Shown: positions 31,383 to 32,119 of the stretch, piece by piece | Position numbering within the stretch: the stretch's first letter is position 1 | Layout: the number at the start of each line of letters is the position of its first letter | Assembly: GCA_003563985.1 (NCBI GenBank) | Contig: PWSR01000105.1 | Coordinates: forward strand, 1-32,119 | Source: Clostridia bacterium | GTDB taxonomy: Bacteria; Bacillota; Sulfobacillia; SLMV01 | DNA length: 32,119 bases | Direction: 5' to 3' | The notes under the pieces: model-generated | Database searches by the model: none | The model's input: the letters and a program-made list of their open reading frames with translations, nothing else | What the model was told of the DNA's origin: nothing | Position numbers and translations under genes: made by a program

Positions 31383-32119
31383 ATGAGCTTGGAAGCCAAG
31401 TCTCTGGAAGAAGGTCTCAGGGAACGCGTTGACCCGGGTTTTTGCCTGGTCGACAATCGTCAACTGCCCGTACCCTTTAGCCAACCTCGCGTCCCCACGT
31501 CGGACGCCCGGATCGCGCTGATCTCCTCCGGTGGGTTTCATCACCGAGAAGATCCCCCCTTCGATACCGAGGATCCCCTGGGGGACCCCAGCTACCGGGT
31601 GATCCCCCGGGGATCGACGCGGGAGGACCTGGGTATCGCCCACACCCACTACGACCACAGTTACGTGGATGCCGATCTCAATTGCGCCCTTCCCCTGGAG
31701 CATATCGAGACCCTGGTCGAGCGGGGTGCCATCGGGGAGAGTGCACCTCGCCACCTGAGCTTTATGGGATACTGCCTCAGGACGGCGGAACTGGCGGAGG
31801 AGAATGCCCGCGAGGCCGGTGAATTGCTCGCCGCCGACGCGGTGGACGCGGCGATCCTCGCCCCCACCTGACCGCTGTGCAATCAATCCGTGGGATTGAT
31901 CGCACGCGTACTGGAAGACCTCGGTATACCGACCGTAACCATCAGTCTATTCCCCGAGGTGACGGCGAGGGCAGCACCGCCCCGGACCGTAGAGGTTGCC
32001 TTCCCCTTCGGCGCTCCCTTCGGGGACCCCGGGAATTCCGACCTGCAAGTGGCGGTCCTCCGCTCCTGCCTTGAGTTGTTGGACGAGGCGAAAGAAGGGG
32101 GAACCGTGAAGCGTCCGGA
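31383..32119 (+). CDS. Selenoprotein of the glycine/sarcosine/betaine/D-proline reductase B family (UGA = Sec; 3' end outside window)
   Basis: The family (GrdB/PrdB-like) forms reductive C-N bond-cleaving enzymes in anaerobes; many stand-alone members have no known substrate. The ORF track stops at TGA 31869, but the same frame continues without a stop to the window end as PLCNQSVGLIARVLEDLGIPTVTIS, in line with the family. So UGA should be read as selenocysteine in a UxxC motif (residues 163 and 166). Upstream family blocks are ARIALISSGGFHHREDPPF, GDPSYRVIPRGS, IAHTHYDHSYVDADLN and LSFMGYCLRTAELAEENA. After the Sec come FPFGAPFGDPG and LQVAVLRSCLELL. I start at ATG 31383 (MSLEAKSLEEG), after GAGAGGGATGGAGGG and past the argGH terminator. 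At least 245 codons lie in the window. Without selenium the product would lack its active site. Confidence 0.9.
31869..31871 (+). other. In-frame UGA read as selenocysteine
   Basis: The codon lies exactly where the family has Sec or Cys (UPLC, as UxxC). Coding potential and homology blocks continue in the same frame beyond it, and a hairpin of SECIS type starts five bases later. Confidence 0.88.
31877..31905 (+). promoter_or_regulatory. Bacterial SECIS-like hairpin
   Basis: GTGCAATCAATCC and GGATTGATCGCAC pair over 13 positions with one A-C mismatch, around a three-base GTG loop. The apex is about 20 bases downstream of the UGA, the position where SelB binds the SECIS loop in bacteria. The stem also encodes the protein, as normal for bacterial SECIS elements. 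Confidence 0.8.

Noticed and set aside
31869-31871. TGA as a true stop or as a sign of a pseudogene
   Set aside because: The frame stays open with family sequence, the position is the known Sec site, and a SECIS-like hairpin follows. A plain stop would remove the active site.

Overview
This window comes from a high-GC bacterium (about 60-65% GC by eye, not computed). Shine-Dalgarno sequences are strong (GGAGG-type), TTG and GTG starts are frequent, genes are tightly packed in operons, and there are stem-loop terminators. A desulforedoxin, a peroxiredoxin and a UGA-encoded selenoprotein of the glycine/sarcosine/betaine/D-proline reductase B family suggest an anaerobic or microaerophilic life. 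A high-GC Bacillota or another deep-branching phylum would fit, but no marker here fixes the taxon. I see no rRNA, tRNA, CRISPR, phage or insertion sequence.

Layout. 1-3.1 kb: 3' part of ligA and a class-III (glutamate-1-semialdehyde aminotransferase-like) aminotransferase. 3.1-8.2 kb, minus strand: a membrane-anchored CapA-type protein with a Glu-Pro spacer, the TldD/TldE(PmbA) protease pair, and gmk. 8.3-9.0 kb: a metallo-beta-lactamase-fold hydrolase. 9.1-11.2 kb, minus: an ArsR-type regulator with its likely operator, then an ABC ATPase and an ABC-2 permease. 11.4-11.7 kb: a decayed, internally deleted second copy of that arsR-ABC operon, followed by an unknown membrane protein. 12.4-13.1 kb, minus: a peroxiredoxin-desulforedoxin operon; the 40-aa desulforedoxin is missing from the ORF track.

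13.2-22.6 kb, plus: four tandem paralogous amidohydrolases of the imidazolonepropionase-like group, a hairpin and palindrome that probably punctuate transcription, two amidohydrolases of the ATZ/TRZ deaminase type, a DUF1445 (YcsI / D-glutamate cyclase-like) protein and an MscS channel. 22.7-28.5 kb, minus: a 5-oxoproline (pyroglutamate) block. It holds pyroglutamyl peptidase, the DUF979/DUF969 membrane pair, a gamma-glutamylcyclotransferase-like protein, a PxpB-PxpC fusion and PxpA. 28.5-31.3 kb, plus: argG-argH with a clear promoter and terminator. 31.4 kb to the end: a selenoprotein with an in-frame UGA and a matching SECIS-like hairpin.

How it fits together (inference). From 13 to 28.5 kb nearly every enzyme makes or breaks a cyclic or linear amide. 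Pcp and the cyclotransferase release 5-oxoproline, DUF969/DUF979 may move it or related compounds, and PxpABC opens it to glutamate. The DUF1445 protein belongs to a family with a member that makes 5-oxo-D-proline from D-glutamate. The six amidohydrolases next door may feed this block from an unidentified amide, imide or N-heterocycle. Their substrates cannot be read from sequence and are the main open question of the window.
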